A DNA stretch of 64,000 nucleotides from the NCBI GenBank assembly GCA_963277665.1, contig OY728136.1, forward strand, positions 1,971,782,576 through 1,971,846,575, in the 5' to 3' direction. The position numbers and the translations under genes were made by a program. The notes beneath the pieces were generated by a model that made no database searches, was not told the origin of the DNA, and worked only from the letters and a program-made list of their open reading frames with translations. Below, piece after piece: positions 26,450 through 36,778 of the stretch. Position 1 is the first letter of the stretch, and each line of letters opens with the position of its first letter. Source of the stretch: Viscum album (lineage: Eukaryota > Streptophyta > Magnoliopsida > Santalales > Viscaceae).

Positions 26450-26881
26450 TTAGTTTGCGTAGTGTCCAAACTTCTTGCAGATGAAGAATTTTACATTTGA
26501 AAACTTTTTCTTACCCTTCCAGTCACGTACATGGTGTCCTTTTTCTCCACACTTTTGACATACTACCATTCCCTTCAAGAATTTTCCAAGGTGATTCTTT
26601 CTACAGTTATCACATATGGGAAAATCCTTCTTCACCTTATTCCCTTTATCTGTCCTTTTCTCTACCATCATTTCCTTCTCTATATTCCCTTCAAAGCCAT
26701 AGGACTCCGAGAATTCTTTACTTATCATATCAGCATATGATACTATTTCTTCAGATGATGATAATATGTGGGAGACTATTTCCCTTCTAAATTCAGGCAT
26801 AATACCATGCAATATATGATCTTTCTTACTCTTTGGATAATGTGTATTGATGGAGTTCCCATTCCTTCTACTGGGTGCCAT
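26450..26881 (-). pseudogene. Gag remnant of element A (143 residues)
   Basis: It starts with ATG at 26,881 and the N-terminal MAPSRRNGNS. Around residues 22-55 it has ILHGIMPEFRREIVSHILSS, matching the end of the gypsy capsid (F..GLRPE.R.EVSHVL). Then come zinc-knuckle remnants: CDNCRKNHLGKFL (last Cys lost, F), CQKCGEKGHHVRDW (last Cys changed to W), and FFICKKFGHYAN ending in a stop. Most of the capsid core seen in full gypsy gag is missing between the start and the FRRE segment, so this is an internally deleted gag. The frame is open for 143 codons, but the damaged knuckles argue against function. The closest relative here is in element C (51,731-52,276). Confidence 0.82.
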
Positions 26882-27367
26882 TTCTAAATAATGGCATAAA
26901 CTAGATCAGTTTATGAATCAAAATACATAATTACATACTTTTAAAACACTTAACATAAATTGAACAGTTTATCGATATAAACAATAATCATAAAAAAATT
27001 TTCTTTGAGGAAGTATATACTCATAAACCCTTCATAATGGTTCGAAAAAAATATGAGAATTATCCTAAGCATATCCCCGGGAGTGTCGTAACCAAGAGTG
27101 CAGCATGGCCCATTGTCGTGCACCTGTTCCTATTCAAGTCTAGCTCAAAGCAGTGTTTTATGGTTTTACCCCTAGGTACATCGGTGCCAGAGCTGCCTCT
27201 ACCTGCTCGTATCCAGACATGGATACATTCCTTGGAAAACTCACAAAATCGCTACAAAACCAAAATTCTAGGAAGTTCTTCAATAATAATCCTCAATGTC
27301 TATCTTAGGGTAATGTGTTATAATCAGAGTTTATCTAAATCTAGTTTCCAAGGTTATTACAAAACCT

Positions 27368-27378
27368 CTCTGATACCA
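27368..27378 (-). other. Primer binding site of A (tRNA-Met type)
   Basis: The minus strand reads TGGTATCAGAG, a full match to the sequence complementary to the initiator tRNA-Met 3' end, two bases inside the LTR end. Confidence 0.92.
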
Positions 27379-27380
27379 AC

Positions 27381-29848
27381 TGTAACGCCCCAACCCCAGT
27401 TACCCAGAGTTGGTGCATTATTTTAATACATTAGCATGATTACAAGGAATCAAGTCCCGAAGGACCGATCGGTTTACCAGTCTTGGAAAATAGATTACAT
27501 ACATTAACATTACATTACAATTTCAAACATAGAACACATCATAAATAGTTCTTTGAGAATGTCATTATTCCATTTAGCTTAACCCTGCATATCAATCATA
27601 ATACACTTCATGGAATCCTTGGAAAAATAAAACATTGAAAAGGGTGATCTCAAATGCTTAGTAAGGGTAAGTAATACTGTGGAAGATGACATAAATATTA
27701 AGCATGGTGAATAATTGAAACCACATTCCTTTACCTATAATAAACATGAATACTTTTATGGAAAGAATATGAGTTGAGTAAATAATTCCATAATAAAACA
27801 TAATCATGGGTATTCTACTAGTCGAATAACCACATGAACCATCAATATTATTTCTATAATGAGGGAAGGTATAATGCCAGACATTCTAAAATAATTTGTC
27901 AAGGCCCCCGCCAAGACGTCTAAAATGATTAATGGCTCGGCCAAAACCATAAATCAAATTTGGAAAGGGACCCATCCAATTCCACATCTAGTTGTCTCAT
28001 GATACCTACCGTTTCATCGAAGAGCTATAGCGAGCTCCACCCGTCACTTACTATGTCCAATACATTCCTCATATGAAAAGGTTGAAACATAACATAAACA
28101 TTCATATTAGAACTAGCATATGAAATGTCAATACTTTAACCATAAACCATGAATGGTATAAAAATAGAACATCGAATGTCAAACCTATTATAACTCATTC
28201 AATACAATATGGAATATTATATTATAATAAATCAACCTCAATTCAAAAATAATATTCAGTAAAGGATGTTGACATAGTTGAAAATGATGAGTAAAACATT
28301 TTGAGAGAAATAACCTTTATGTAAAATCATTTAAAAGTCACACATTTATAAAGGAAGTAATGTAAAAGAGATTTTTTAATCAAAGTGACCCATACCACTT
28401 TGAATCTTTTGAAAAGAATTATTATTTCAAAACATTCATTCCATATAAATAAATCCTTAAAATCATTTTGAAAACATGGAAATTAATTAAAAATATTTAG
28501 AAAGATAAATCATTAAAAAATTTAAAATTATGATCTTGATAAAGATTAGCTTTCACAAGTCTTTAAAATATTCATTTTGAAATCATTTTTATGAAAAATG
28601 GATGATAAAAATGTCTTAGTAAATACTTTCACATAAACAATCTCCGATAATAATGAGATTGAGGAATTAACCCTTACCAATTTGGTAAATTGCGAAACAT
28701 ACAACCCATGAAAGAGGTGTCATATAATGAATATTTAAATAAACATAAATTAAAGTGTATTACACAAAGAATAAAATTATGGGCTATACATACACCACAC
28801 AAAAGGTAATAGTGGCAATATGGAATGAATCTCACGAGAATAAGGAGTGAGATGAAAACCCCTTACCTTGTACTTTTATTTTGTAGAGGGTAGGGTAATA
28901 TCTTGTATAATGGTTAAATTATTTTTATTAAGTTATACAATAATAATATACAATAATATGATATCATATATGATCTTTTAACATTTCTTTGTTAATAATA
29001 TCTTAGTATTATCGTCGTTTCGGTTGTTAACATACTCGTTTTACATTATATATTTTCTTACATAAGTCGTGTTTGTTATGGATAGGATGTATATTATACA
29101 GATACAGAATGATATCAAGTCTTCAAACATTATTTTTAATCATAAAAAAATAATTAGACTTGAATGGGTACGATGGGGATCGAATCTCATCGCGTTTGTG
29201 GATATGGTAGTCCGTACGTACGCACGAACGCTACTTCCATTTCATTTTTCATTTTAAAAGGAATCAAAACCAAAAAATACATAGGTATATTATTATTATA
29301 GTATAATATAATATCGTATATGTTTTACTAATGTTCATTAATACCATCCTTTATAAGTTCCATGTATGGTATAAACGGGTCATATCACTTGGAGGGGGCG
29401 GTAGTCCGCACTTCCTCAAATGAAATTATCGTATATATGTACAACATGAAACGAATAATGGTATGCTATAAAATCGAATTATAGAAGCTTATATATAAAA
29501 TAAATACAATTTTTATCATATTTAATTATAGTGCCATCATAATGGCCACCATGAGAGGCAGTAGTAGATAATTGAACAATCATCGTTTCGTGAGGTGTTT
29601 GGTTTCCATCCATAGAAACATTGTGTTCTTCACCCATTAGATGGAGGTGTGTGTAAGTGTAGTGCGAATAATTATCATAACAATATCCTAGTATATTAAG
29701 GATACTTGTTTTGTTACAAAATAAAATAATAAGAAGAGTTTAGTTGTGGGAGAAGTAATATAAAAGAAAAGAAGCTAAGAGAAATCGTTACCTTTAATTT
29801 GGGTAACTCCCTTTGGATTGAATCAAAAAGGAATCTTAAAGTTCCTTA
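27381..29848 (-). repeat. 5' LTR of element A, part nearest the interior
   Basis: It matches 20,907-23,37x of the 3' LTR base for base with scattered differences, then stops where element B begins. Minus-strand landmarks: GTACGTAC motif 29,191-29,230, possible splice donor at 29,791/29,790, and acceptor at 27,619/27,618 (AAG rather than CAG). The palindrome block near 27,990-28,040 is damaged (TCTCATGATACC). Confidence 0.95.
29844..29848. repeat. Target-site duplication of element B, left copy (CCTTA)
   Basis: CCTTA precedes B; CCTTC follows it at 41,147-41,151. They differ at one base. The empty site is visible in the other LTR of A near 23,370 (ACTTCTGCC), which confirms where B went in. 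Confidence 0.85.
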
Positions 29849-31434
29849 TATAACACCCCAAGCTTCCACGGTATGTTTCCCTTCGAATAATGCAATGGCG
29901 TGCATTGTACGCAACTTCGAGATTTTAACACACCACAACCAATCAAACTAGCCGTTATGAATAGTAATACTTACTTTTTGAAATTTTTTAAATTCTATCT
30001 CTCAAAATGGACTTCATTTTTGGATTCAGAATATCTAAATTATCCTAGGGTGAAATTTTGGTACTTTTCGGATAACTTTCATATTTTGATGAATAGTGAA
30101 AATTACTAAAGTTTAATTAAAATCAACTTTTTTAATCAAAATAATTAATAGTATTAAATTATGAATTTGAGTGGTTTTAAAGTATATTTAGAATATATTT
30201 TTACCATGTAATACAATTTTGGTCATTGAACATAATTTCACATTTAAACCAGACATAAACAAGTACTAATCTTTTGATAGTTATTATCTCTTAAAAACAC
30301 GCTTTTTGTTTTAACAACGGGAATTAATTTTAAATTAATTTCTGCCACTTCTGTGTTTTGAATTTGGAAAAATGGATTCCATATTTGGAATCAGGATGTT
30401 CAAATTTTGTAAATAGGTAACTTTTATTTTTAGACATTTTCGATAATTACTTCGGTAAATATTTTATTTACCATGGTTAAAGGGTAAATCTGGTAAACAA
30501 GGGTTAAAAAATAATATTATAATAATACTAAATTACCCTAAAACGTTTCTTAACCCTATTTTTTAATACATGGTCGACCGTGAGAATCTTTGGGTCGATT
30601 TTGGGACCCCATGGATCCACTTGTAAGTGATAATGACACTTTTTTTTAATTAAGTTAAAATAAATACAAAAATGACACAAGCATATATCTTTTAGAAAAA
30701 CAATTGTTACATAAGGTTATATATGTTGGATTTTAGAATATAAATATTCATTAGAAATATAAAATTATTTCCTACATAATGATATTTTATTTATAATTTT
30801 TAGACATAAAATAAGTTAATTTATTTATGACACAATGGTGATGCAGTAATTACCATAATAGTGAAAAATTAGAATAATTGATAATATAAATACCCAAATA
30901 AATATAATTTGAGACTTTTATTGAATTAAACTAATTTTATAGGTTAATATGACATATTAGGATTGATTTAATTAACCTTTTTTGAAGTAATAATTCTTTT
31001 ATGTGTTTCAAAAAAAATCAACTATTGAATAGTGTCAAAATTGACATAAAAGAGTTTTTAAAAAATATATTATATTATTAATTGATATTAAATTTCTAAA
31101 AATCTAATGTTTGGCTAAGAGACTTATATAATGATAGTTTTATCATTAATGGACCACTTTGGGGTCGCTTGGACGTATATAGTAAGTTTATTAACTATAT
31201 AATATAAAACTACAAACTGACATGGTAAATGTCAAACTAATTAACTAAGAGTTAATACTTAAAGATAAGGTTAATATAGTAACCCAAACCTGTCTAAATT
31301 ATATTGGTTGAATGTTTTTCGACATATACCCACCTTAAAATTTAAATAATAAACTTTGGAGCCATTAGATACCGAATATGAATTTATTATAAATAAATAT
31401 TTCTAGCTTTTCCAAAGATGCCCTTCACCCCTCT

Positions 31435-31442
31435 TATAAAAG
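31435..31442 (+). promoter_or_regulatory. TATA box of the 5' LTR of B
   Basis: TATAAAAG followed by a C/T-rich stretch (CTTCTCATTTCTTCACACC) about 25-35 bases on, the likely start region. The same is seen at 38,365-38,372, 48,414-48,421 and 54,973-54,980. Confidence 0.75.
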
Positions 31443-31784
31443 GGCACTCCTACTTCTCATTTCTTCACACCTTCAAAGCCTTTTTCTTCGGCCAACCCCT
31501 GCCCAAATACTCTCTAAAATTCCCTCACTACAACCTAGAGGCATTATTTTGATCAGAAAGCCATCCTAAGGAGCCCTTTTGATCAAATCAAAAGGAAGAA
31601 CCCAAAGAAGAGGTAATGTTTTCACCACCCCTTTTCAAGTTCCATTCTTCGTACACTTCTTCTTTCTTTGTTATTACCATTATAAAATAATAACTTCAGT
31701 ATCATATATATACTGTGATGTTATTATAAATATTGTATAACCATATTCAGTATTCTATCCATCCTTTGAATAACATGTCACCAT

Positions 31785-31820
31785 ACGTGCGTACGTAAGG
31801 CTTACCGTCTCCAAGTCGTG
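31785..31820 (+). promoter_or_regulatory. GTACGTAC motif, first copy, 5' LTR of B
   Basis: ACGTGCGTACGTAAGGCTTA, then CCGTCTCCA. The second copy starts 186 bases later in the same orientation. Confidence 0.5.
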
Positions 31821-31970
31821 GTGTAATTGTTATTCAATATATTATTATTTGGATGGGTATAATAATGATTTGTAACTAATTTAAATAATAAATATAACAT
31901 GATAATGATTATGTATATATGATATACCATCCAATTATATATTATTTTAATATCAAAAAAAGTATATTGT

Positions 31971-32010
31971 CGCTCGTGCGTACGTACGGACTACCGTCTC
32001 CACGAACGCG
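31971..32010 (+). promoter_or_regulatory. GTACGTAC motif, second copy, 5' LTR of B
   Basis: CGTGCGTACGTACGGACTAC then CGTCTCCACGAACGCG. The ten-base core CGTACGTACG is self-complementary. Confidence 0.5.
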
Positions 32011-32170
32011 ATGAGATTCATTCTCCATCATATCCATTCAAGTATAATTATAATTTGATGATTTAAAAATAGTATCTAATGACTTGATATCATTCTATAT
32101 ATGAATAATATACATCCCATTAATAACTAATATGGCTCACAAAACAAAGAATATAAAGTAAAATGACCCC

Positions 32171-32247
32171 GTTAACACCCGAAATGACGATAATTCTAAG
32201 ATATTATTAACAAATCAATGATAAAAGATCATATATGATGTCATATT
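32171..32247 (+). other. Block conserved between LTR subfamilies
   Basis: GTTAACACCCGAAATGACGA, then an AT-rich part with AAGATATTATTAACAAA, and a GATCATATATGAT stretch. It is nearly unchanged in A (about 22,484-22,560), B (39,101-39,177) and C (about 47,610-47,695), while nearby LTR sequence has drifted far. Function unknown. Confidence 0.6.
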
Positions 32248-33595
32248 AAAGTACATTATTCTTGTATAATTCAATAACAATTATTTCACCATTATACATG
32301 AGGTTAACCTACCATCGACGAAGGAAAAATTACAAAGTAATGGGTTTCTTATTTCACTTTTAATTTTGTGAGAATTCCATTGTTCACCACTTATTTATTG
32401 CATGTGGTGTATGTGTACTACCCATAATTGTATTAATTGTGTATTATACTTTAATTTATGGGTATTTACATCATCATTGTATGATCCTTCTTTCATGGGT
32501 GTATGTTTCATAAGTTACCAAATCGATAAGGGAATTTGAAATTTCAATTTCCATTTATTCTGCTTTATGCAAACTCCATTGATTATTTTACTCTGAGATT
32601 ATGTGTGGAATCACTATTCATTTTCTTATGTCATAATTTCCACTTACCTTTTTTGTGGATATACTTTTGATACACATAATCACTCCATTTATAATTTCTC
32701 AAGTCATCGATATGAATTTGATAAGAGTAATTTTAACTCATTCTCCATTTGCTGAGTTAAACATCCAATTTATTGGTGTTGTTTTTACGAGAATATGTAT
32801 CAATGTCCTTTGATTGTTTTACACTGAATATCCTATAATATTTAGTGTATTTATATTTGTAACACATAATCATGTCTTTGATTTATCATTAACCTAAGGA
32901 TATATCCTTTATGAGAGATTTCTTCTCAATTTACATTCCATTGAGACTTCTTTGTTGTTATACACCAAATCACTTTTATGTGGTGTATATAATGTACTCT
33001 GACATAGTATATCATGAATTCTTTTATTCTCATGATATTACAATGTTTTTATTCCCTCAATTATTTGTATTCAAGTGTCTCTATTTTGGTTAGAAACTCT
33101 AACTAAAATACCATTTTTAAATGTTTTAAAGACTTATTCTTCTAAATCTTTCTCATTAGTGTCCATGTTTTAAAAATGGTATTAAGGATTTATTTATATG
33201 GACATTAATGTTTTAAAATTAAAAATCCTTTTAAAAGTTTCAAATTTGTATGGGACACTTTGATTCAAAAATATATTTTTAAATGGCTTCTTGGCAAATA
33301 GTGTGACTTTTAAATGATTTCAAGAAAAAGGGGATATTTCTCTCAAATAGTTTTGATGATTATTTTTATCTATGTCAACATCCTTCATTATTCTTGATTG
33401 AGGTTAATGTGATACAATAAAAGCTTCCATATTGTATCGAATGAGTTATGTTTGACTGTGGATGTGCTATTTTTATACCATTCATGGTTTGTGGTTAAAG
33501 TATTGACATTTCGTATGCTAGTTTTAATAAGAATGTTTATTTTATGTTTAAACCTATTCATATGAGGAATGCATTGGACTTAATAAGTGACGGGT

Positions 33596-33640
33596 GGAGC
33601 CCACTATAGCTCCTCGATGCATCGGTAGGTCTCATGAGAC
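33596..33640 (+). other. Palindrome and hairpin block, 5' LTR of B
   Basis: GGAGC (33,596-33,600) pairs with GCTCC (33,609-33,613); then the palindrome CGATGCATCG (33,615-33,624) and the 12-base palindrome GTCTCATGAGAC (33,629-33,640). Two direct copies of a CTTGGCAC(A/G)AGGC(T/C)TTGG repeat follow at about 33,650-33,712. Confidence 0.65.
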
Positions 33641-34215
33641 AAACTATTGTCTTGGCACAAGGCTTTGGAAAAATCTTATTTGTAGTATTGGCACGAGGCC
33701 TTGGCTATGTGGTTATGATAGTCTGGCATTATGCATTCCGTCATTATGAAAGTGGTTATTGATATTTCATGTGATCATTCGACTAGTAGAATGTCCATGT
33801 GAGTAAGTAAATGGAATTAATTTATTTTATCTTTTCCATTTTATGCTGAAGTTCAAGTTTAAAAGGCTATCGTTTTAGTTATAAACTGCCTTAAGTGTTT
33901 ATGATTATCTATGAAAGCTTCTGCTATAATGTTATACTTACTGAGCATCTGAGCTCACCCCTTTCAATGTTTTATTTTTCCTAGGATTATGAAGAAGTAA
34001 TTTATGAATGGCCTGTAGGGATAATATGAGGGGATATGAAGACAAGATGTTATTATAGTTTTTTTTTCCTTATGATGTAATGTAAGACTTATGAATATAT
34101 CTAGTGTTTCCAAGACTACTAAACTAATCGGTCTTTCGAGACGTGATCCTTTGTGATCATGCCAATGTTATGTAATAATGCACCGACTCTGGGTATCTAG
34201 GGTCAGGGCGTTACA

Positions 34216-34230
34216 GTTGGTATCAGAGGA
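34216..34230 (+). other. Primer binding site of B (tRNA-Met type)
   Basis: GTTGGTATCAGAGGA starts right after the LTR end TTACA; TGGTATCAGAG is a full match to the tRNA-Met primer site. Confidence 0.92.
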
Positions 34231-34567
34231 AGTTTAGTACAAACCTTGGAAGCTAGATTTAGATAAACTCTGATTAGAGCACGTAGACCTAATATGAACT
34301 TTGAGGATTAGTATAAAAGAAATTCCTATAATTTTAGTATTGTAGAGATTTTGTGAGTTTTCCGAGCAATACATCCCTGTCTGGATACGAGCAGGTAGAG
34401 GCGGCTCTGGCACAGATGTACCTAGGGGTAAAACCCGAAAACACCGCTTTGAGTTAGACTCGAACGGGAACTGGTGCACGACAATGGGCATTACTGCACT
34501 CTTGGTTATGACACTCCCAGGTGATATGCTTAGGATAATTTACATTTTCATTACAAACCGATTTAAG
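34231..34567 (+). other. Conserved primer-site-proximal leader of B
   Basis: Homologous blocks follow the primer sites of A (about 27,037-27,366) and C (about 52,440-52,763) and are more alike than the rest of the interior. In the sense direction 34,346-34,567 is open for 74 codons (includes IRAGRGGSGTDVPRG) but has no early ATG, and the C copy has a TGA in it. On the opposite strand, 34,234-34,491 is open (85 codons), as in A and C. It could be a packaging signal, part of the old gag, or both; coding is unproven. Confidence 0.5.
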
Positions 34568-34700
34568 TAATATATATAATATGAGAGTAAATGACCTTAG
34601 TTAATCCTAATATGTTTCAAATTGAGAATATGGTGACATGTTAATCTCTAAATGATTTTACGACTACTGTTACTCACACAATGCCTTCTGGTTTTATTCA

Positions 34701-35171
34701 ATGGCTGGATTCCAAGGAAGTCATAGTGACATTTAGAATGATGTACAAGGTGGGAACGATGGTGGAAATGAGAAAAAAAATGGATTGTTGATAGGTGTAA
34801 AAGATATCGTCTTTATGCCAAATCAGTTTTCCAAAAATATGATCAACAACATATATATTAACCAACTCCCAGACTCAACAAGGAAGATAAAGGTGATGAA
34901 TGATAAGATCTCTAGCAATGGAGACCATGGAGAAAAGAACCCTCAATTTTTATTATGCAGGAAATGTGGAAGGAGACACCCAGGAAAGTGTCTGAATGGG
35001 ACAAAGAAATGTTTTACGTGTGGGAGGGAAATACATAACGTGAAGAATTGCCGAAGAAAAATGAAGAGTACTATGGAAGAAGATAAAAATGGTCCCAAGA
35101 GTCCATTTACAGTCATTTTCCATAAATGTAGGGGACCTGGCCATTACCCGAGTGAATGTCCTATTCTATAG
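34701..35171 (+). pseudogene. Gag remnant of element B with three zinc-knuckle motifs
   Basis: The best start is ATG at 34,701 (MAGFQGSHSD), with an in-frame TAG at 34,734, after which the frame is open to 35,171. The N-terminal half has no recognised capsid core. The C-terminal half has CRKCGRRHPGKC, then CFTCGREIHNVKNC (CX2CX4HX4C, complete), then FHKCRGPGHYPSEC, whose first Cys is replaced by F. This order is typical of plant gypsy gag nucleocapsid regions, which bind element RNA. The frame then ends without protease or pol. With one stop it cannot be translated whole unless read through. It differs from A and C, which keep a capsid-end segment but worse knuckles. Confidence 0.82.
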
Positions 35172-35523
35172 GATATTTTCTTGGTCAAAGAAGAAGCTAT
35201 GTGGAAATAAATGGTTACAGAAATGTTTAAAAAGTATTAGCACTCCTTGTTTATGGGTTTACTTTGGAATAATTTTCTCTTGTATTTGTAACCCCGTAGT
35301 TTGCCATGTGAGAATGATATTTGAGGAAGAATTGTCTCTCCTCTTGTGGATATAGGTATAAATAACCATTTGGTTTTATATGATCATTGGGGTTTGAGAG
35401 AATTATAAGTTATTATAATTTGGGATGAAAATGCAAGGTATGATATAACATTTTTTGTTAAATTATGTTATTTTGAGGAATTTATCTCATTTTGGTAATA
35501 TTATAAAATATAGTTTTTGAAAA

Positions 35524-35638
35524 AGGACAACACGTAGACCGTGTGACAACCCGTCGCGTCGGACAAAGCTGTGGGAATCGAACCCACAACCAAAGTGCGA
35601 TTGGGATTTATCACCTACCACTGGACTACGTGAAGTCC
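35524..35638 (-). ncRNA. tRNA-derived polymerase III unit inside element B, opposite strand to the element
   Basis: Best kept of the three copies. On the minus strand a 78-base tRNA-like part (35,638-35,561) opens GGAC and closes GTCC, which pair. Box A-like TAGTCCAGTGGTAGG and box B GGTTCGATTCC (11 of 11) are present, and the T-arm GTGGG-TTCGATT-CCCAC pairs perfectly. A possible anticodon arm CCAA-TCGCACT-TTGG would show GCA (Cys) in the loop, but position 33 is C rather than T and the D region is too long, so a working tRNA-Cys is unlikely. A GC-rich tail (GACGCGACGGGTTGTCACAC) runs to a T-run (CCTTTTT), a terminator-like end. Element B reads in the opposite direction. Confidence 0.8.
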
Positions 35639-36765
35639 CTGGTTAGTGTGAATATTTGTTTTAGTTAAATGATTTTATTGATCAATAATATGTTGATTTG
35701 GGTTCTTATGTCTTATCAAATGAATACCCTTCGTATAGGAAAATGATTTGGTGATTAAGTGATAAATGTTATTTTAGAAGATGTTCGCCTTCTTGGGAAC
35801 ACTATATGCCCAAGGAAAATTGAATACTATGGGATTTCATTAGAGGAGTAATGGTGGATTTTTTTCTATGTTTTTATTGTGTATTTATAGTGATTTGGGT
35901 TATTTATGGAAATGATTAACCTATAATAAAGAATATTTGATTAGGTTAAGTATGTAAATTTAAGAGTAGATGATTTCATTTGGGGATACAATTTAACGTG
36001 GAAGAATACATTCTTATAAGTTTTGGGTTTCAATATTAGTTTGGATTATATTGAAGGACTTTAAGGACATTTTATTATTGAATGGTATTTATTTAACATT
36101 GGGGTATTGTTGGTTTAATTTTAGAAATTAAGATTAGTGTTTATTTATCTCAACGAATATCCTTTTGGTGGATCATTATATCTTTCACTAACAATTTTGG
36201 CTTTGATTAATATCCAAATACAATGTAAATATATAGTTTATCCTGCATGGATCATGTATTTCTATAGAAGTTTATTCTAGCTCTTTTATTGTGACCAAGT
36301 CTTCTTGAATACTCATTGTTCAAAAAAAATAAGTTAGTGGTAAAAAGTTATTAAATAATGAAACTCTACTTAAAAATTAAGTATATCTCTTTATGTTCTT
36401 AGTCAATATCATAAATAAATTCCTTGTCCTTATGTAATGTAACTTAAAACAAAAAAAATTGTTGTCTGTTTACATTCCTACTAGGAGACTAATGGTCGTT
36501 TGTCCCAACACAAGTTTGTGGTTTTCTTATTGTTAACTTTCTCCTGATCATGATTTTTAACTCTCTCCATCAGAACTTGACACTTATTTTATCATCCATA
36601 TCCATGTTTTCCTACATGGAATCCGAGTATGGGTTATCTTGGATGACCATTATACCTCTCTTTCTTTCTTTTAAAGTGATAGTTTTATTGACTCTTTTTC
36701 CAATGTGGGACTTTCCATTATATTCCCAAGAACAATTTTAAAAATTGCGAGGACACAATTTACTG
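35639..36765 (+). other. Non-coding remainder of the interior of B
   Basis: About 1.1 kb between the tRNA-like unit and the polypurine tract, where pol would be expected. No RT, RNase H or integrase motif was found in three sense frames, and stops are frequent. Confidence 0.6.
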
Positions 36766-36778
36766 AAGGAGGGGAGAA
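36765..36778 (+). other. Polypurine tract of B
   Basis: GAAGGAGGGGAGAA directly before the LTR start TGTTACACCCC. Confidence 0.88.

Larger units (their letters stand above)
31613..33984 (+). other. Possible leader intron in the 5' LTR of B
   Basis: Donor GAAGAAGAG/GTAATG at 31,613; acceptor TGTTTTATTTTTCCTAG/GATT at 33,984, with a long pyrimidine-rich run. Length 2,372 bp. It would leave a short spliced leader before the primer site and gag. The same two sites recur in all LTRs of A, B and C. Inferred only. Confidence 0.45.
29849..34215 (+). repeat. 5' LTR of element B
   Basis: It begins TATAACACCCCAAGC (first bases mutated from the TGTTACACCCC of the partner LTR) and ends GGGCGTTACA. Landmarks: TATA box 31,435-31,442, possible splice donor at 31,613, paired GTACGTAC motifs at 31,785-31,820 and 31,971-32,010, a strongly conserved AT block at 32,171-32,247, a palindrome block at 33,596-33,640, and a possible acceptor at 33,983-33,984. 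The transcribed leader (R and U5) would be about 2.75 kb, unusually long. Confidence 0.95.

Noticed and set aside
26497..26790. Plus-strand open frames opposite the gag of A and C (26,497-26,790; 51,929-52,135)
   Set aside because: Shadows of the minus-strand gag, which has clear zinc-knuckle motifs.
35561..35638. Functional tRNA gene (Cys-like GCA loop)
   Set aside because: 78 bases, C at position 33, weak acceptor stem and damaged D region; relatives inside other elements show it is a repeat.
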